NCBI GenBank assembly: GCA_913060955.1
Contig: CAJXTH010000038.1
Coordinates: 1-7,128, forward strand
Direction of reading: 5' to 3'
Source of the DNA: an uncultured bacterium
Lineage (GTDB): Bacteria > Patescibacteriota > Minisyncoccia > SW-4-49-11
DNA length: 7,128 bases
In this document: in pieces, positions 5,745-7,128 of the stretch
Layout of the letters: each line of letters opens with the position of its first letter
How positions within the stretch are numbered: the first letter of the stretch is position 1
Made by a program: the position numbers and the translations under genes
Notes under the pieces: model-generated
Seen by the model: the letters and a program-made list of their open reading frames with translations, nothing else
Databases searched by the model: none
Told to the model about the DNA's origin: nothing

Positions 5745-6374
5745 TTACCCCAAATGACTGTGGTCATTAAACACAACCAATTTCCAAGTATCATCAAAGT
5801 ACCGGAGAACCGTAATCCCGGTATTTTTCATAGTCGTTTTTGCCTCAAAGCGACGATAGGCCTCTCCAGAAATCAAATTTCCCATTAGCACTCGAATAAC
5901 CATAGCCGATAAAAATCGAGAATGCGTCACCACGACCATCTCAGATTCCGGACGGTTTTTCAGAAACTCTAGACTCTGATCAACTCGGCCCATAATATCA
6001 TCAAAGTTCTCACCATCCTGAACTCGTTTTCCACTTATATACATACTCTCTGACCATTCACCTGCAATAGCCCACGACTCGGGATCAGAGTGATCTTTAC
6101 CGTAGATTGCGGTCGGTTTTACCCGCTCAACCAACAACTCCGATGGTTCAATTGGCTTGCCGGTACGCGCCTGAATCGCCTCAGCGGTTTGATAGGCGCG
6201 CCGCAAGGTACTCGAGATAATGATCTCAAAAGAAAGGTTTTCCGCCCGAGCAGCAATTTGCTCCGCTTGTTCTAATCCATCTGGGCTTAATTCTGCATCT
6301 GGCCGTTGGTAAATCGGCCGAATATTATCGACACTCTCGCCATGCCGAACAAAATAGATAGTCTTTGGATTCAT
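5745..6374 (-). CDS. Histidine phosphatase family protein (phosphoglycerate mutase-like)
   Basis: From ATG 6374 the protein has 209 residues. It carries RHGES at 10-14, where His11 would be the phospho-histidine nucleophile, an SSTLRRAYQTAE motif with Arg58 and Arg59, a conserved acidic region near LVERV 81-85, and VVTHS with His151. This is the standard catalytic set of the histidine phosphatase superfamily, which includes phosphoglycerate mutases and small-molecule phosphatases; a phosphatase is more likely than a glycolytic mutase at this length, but the substrate is unknown. The frame extends to ATG 6453-6455 and would add a hydrophobic 27-residue N-terminus, but that would place the promoter inside the gene. 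The chosen ATG lies 9 bases after TATAAT. It is divergent from the peptidase gene. Confidence 0.88.
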   Translation of the reverse strand: MNPKTIYFVRHGESVDNIRPIYQRPDAELSPDGLEQAEQIAARAENLSFEIIISSTLRRAYQTAEAIQARTGKPIEPSELLVERVKPTAIYGKDHSDPESWAIAGEWSESMYISGKRVQDGENFDDIMGRVDQSLEFLKNRPESEMVVVTHSRFLSAMVIRVLMGNLISGEAYRRFEAKTTMKNTGITVLRYFDDTWKLVVFNDHSHLG

Positions 6375-6383
6375 GAGTTCAGT

Positions 6384-6389
6384 ATTATA
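6384..6389 (-). promoter_or_regulatory. -10 box of the histidine phosphatase gene
   Basis: TATAAT on the minus strand predicts a start near 6377, three bases before ATG 6374, so the mRNA would be nearly leaderless. No good -35 is seen at 16-18 bases (CAATGA is the nearest). The divergent gene has a weaker TACAAT at 6432-6437 on the plus strand. Confidence 0.5.
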
Positions 6390-6463
6390 GGTATATATTG
6401 AGTATATCATTGCAGGATACCCAAAAAGTATTACAATCAGATAAATACCTAACATTTTTGTCT

Positions 6464-7128
6464 ATGAGCTTTCAACTGATGATTCACGGTGGTGCTGGAA
6501 CCGTCCCCAACAAAGCTGATTACCATGCTAATATCCAAACCATCCTTGAGCAAGGGCAACAAATGCTCAAAGAGGGCGCTTCGGCCATGGATGTTGTGGA
6601 ACACTGTGTTATTCTCCTGGAAAATGATCCAATCTTTAACGCCGGAAAAGGATCTGTGCTCTCTCACGAGCGACGAGTAGAGATGGATGCTGCCATCATG
6701 TCTGGAATTGATCTTGATGCCGGGTCTGTCGCTGGAGTGGTAGAAATCAAAAATCCAATTGCACTCGCTCGCAAAGTCATCCATAACTCAGAACATGTCA
6801 TGCTTATCGGCAAAGGGGCTATGGACTTTGCCAAGACTCAAGGAGTAGAGCAAGAACCGCTGGAGTACTTTTTGACCGAAAAGCGAGAAAAACAATGGGA
6901 AGAAGCTCAGAAACAAGACAAAATTGTACTTGACCACACTTCTAGCGAAGAAATGGAAAAGAAATTTGGAACTGTGGGAGCCGTTGCTCGAGACATCCAC
7001 GGAAACCTTGCGTCAGCAACTTCAACCGGAGGAATCACTAACAAAAAGTTTGGTCGAGTCGGGGACAGCCCGATTATCGGAGCCGGAGTCTTTGCTGATA
7101 ACGAAACCTGCGCCGTGTCTGCCACCGG
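6464..7128 (+). CDS. Isoaspartyl peptidase/L-asparaginase (Ntn hydrolase), 5' part
   Basis: Residues 1-221 of an Asparaginase_2 family enzyme; the gene continues past the right edge without a stop. The family makes one precursor that cuts itself before a Thr, which then becomes the N-terminal nucleophile; substrates are beta-aspartyl (isoaspartyl) dipeptides and often L-asparagine. Visible are the N-terminal IHGGAG (7-12), FNAGKGS (58-64), and the cleavage region GTVGAVARD with Thr170 as predicted nucleophile, followed by ATSTGG (185-190) and GRVGDSPIIGAG (197-208), all strongly conserved. The charged stretch before Thr170 (about 130-168) is the usual variable linker lost or freed by processing. 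ATG 6464 has no Shine-Dalgarno sequence. It likely clears damaged, isoaspartate-containing peptides in the cytoplasm. Confidence 0.93.
   Translation, partial: MSFQLMIHGGAGTVPNKADYHANIQTILEQGQQMLKEGASAMDVVEHCVILLENDPIFNAGKGSVLSHERRVEMDAAIMSGIDLDAGSVAGVVEIKNPIALARKVIHNSEHVMLIGKGAMDFAKTQGVEQEPLEYFLTEKREKQWEEAQKQDKIVLDHTSSEEMEKKFGTVGAVARDIHGNLASATSTGGITNKKFGRVGDSPIIGAGVFADNETCAVSAT

Noticed and set aside
6375..6455. 27-residue hydrophobic N-terminal extension of the histidine phosphatase, looking like a membrane anchor
   Set aside because: It would place the perfect TATAAT inside the coding region, and AT-rich promoter DNA naturally translates to Ile/Tyr-rich peptides. ATG 6374 starts directly at the conserved domain.

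Overview
The window is bacterial and gene-dense. It uses the standard genetic code: no in-frame TGA has to be read through in the recognised genes. It holds one cut gene at each edge, five other intact protein genes, one frameshifted gene and two tRNA genes. Most first genes lack a Shine-Dalgarno sequence and have a -10-like hexamer 6-9 bases before the start codon, so many transcripts are probably leaderless or nearly so. These traits, the short spacers and the LOG-family gene would fit a Patescibacteria/CPR-type genome, but no taxonomic marker is present and this is only a guess. Most genes are near 50% GC by hand count of sample lines; the gene at 4589-5638 is about 30-35%.

Layout from left to right. 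1-315 is the 3' part of a LOG-like Rossmann-fold gene. 316-584 has a good promoter (329-357) and a long, possibly structured leader before tRNA-His(GTG) at 585-659, which ends in a terminator at 671-696. The next 120 bases lie between convergent transcripts and carry a perfect DnaA box with three degenerate neighbours. Two NUDIX hydrolase genes follow on the minus strand (1382-1804, then 820-1371). They share a roughly 30-base divergent promoter region with recQ (about 1834-3663, plus strand). Behind recQ is a single-span membrane protein gene broken by a one-base frameshift (3681-4299), with its own extended -10 and a strong terminator. tRNA-Asp(GTC) at 4419-4493 has its own promoter and terminator.

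The most unusual part is 4589-5744. It is an AT-rich segment beside tRNA-Asp with one minus-strand gene that joins an N-terminal winged-helix-like region, a GHKL ATPase domain and a C-terminal STAS-like (DUF4325-type) domain. A perfect 16-bp inverted repeat covers its -10 box, predicted transcription start and start codon, where a repressor operator would sit. The protein may therefore be a self-regulating, one-chain relative of the anti-sigma kinase/antagonist switches.

The right end has a histidine phosphatase gene (minus, 5745-6374) divergent from an isoaspartyl peptidase/asparaginase gene that runs off the window (6464-7128). The NUDIX enzymes, RecQ and the isoaspartyl peptidase are all sanitation or repair functions (nucleotide clean-up, DNA repair, damaged-peptide clean-up), but nothing shows that they act as one system.
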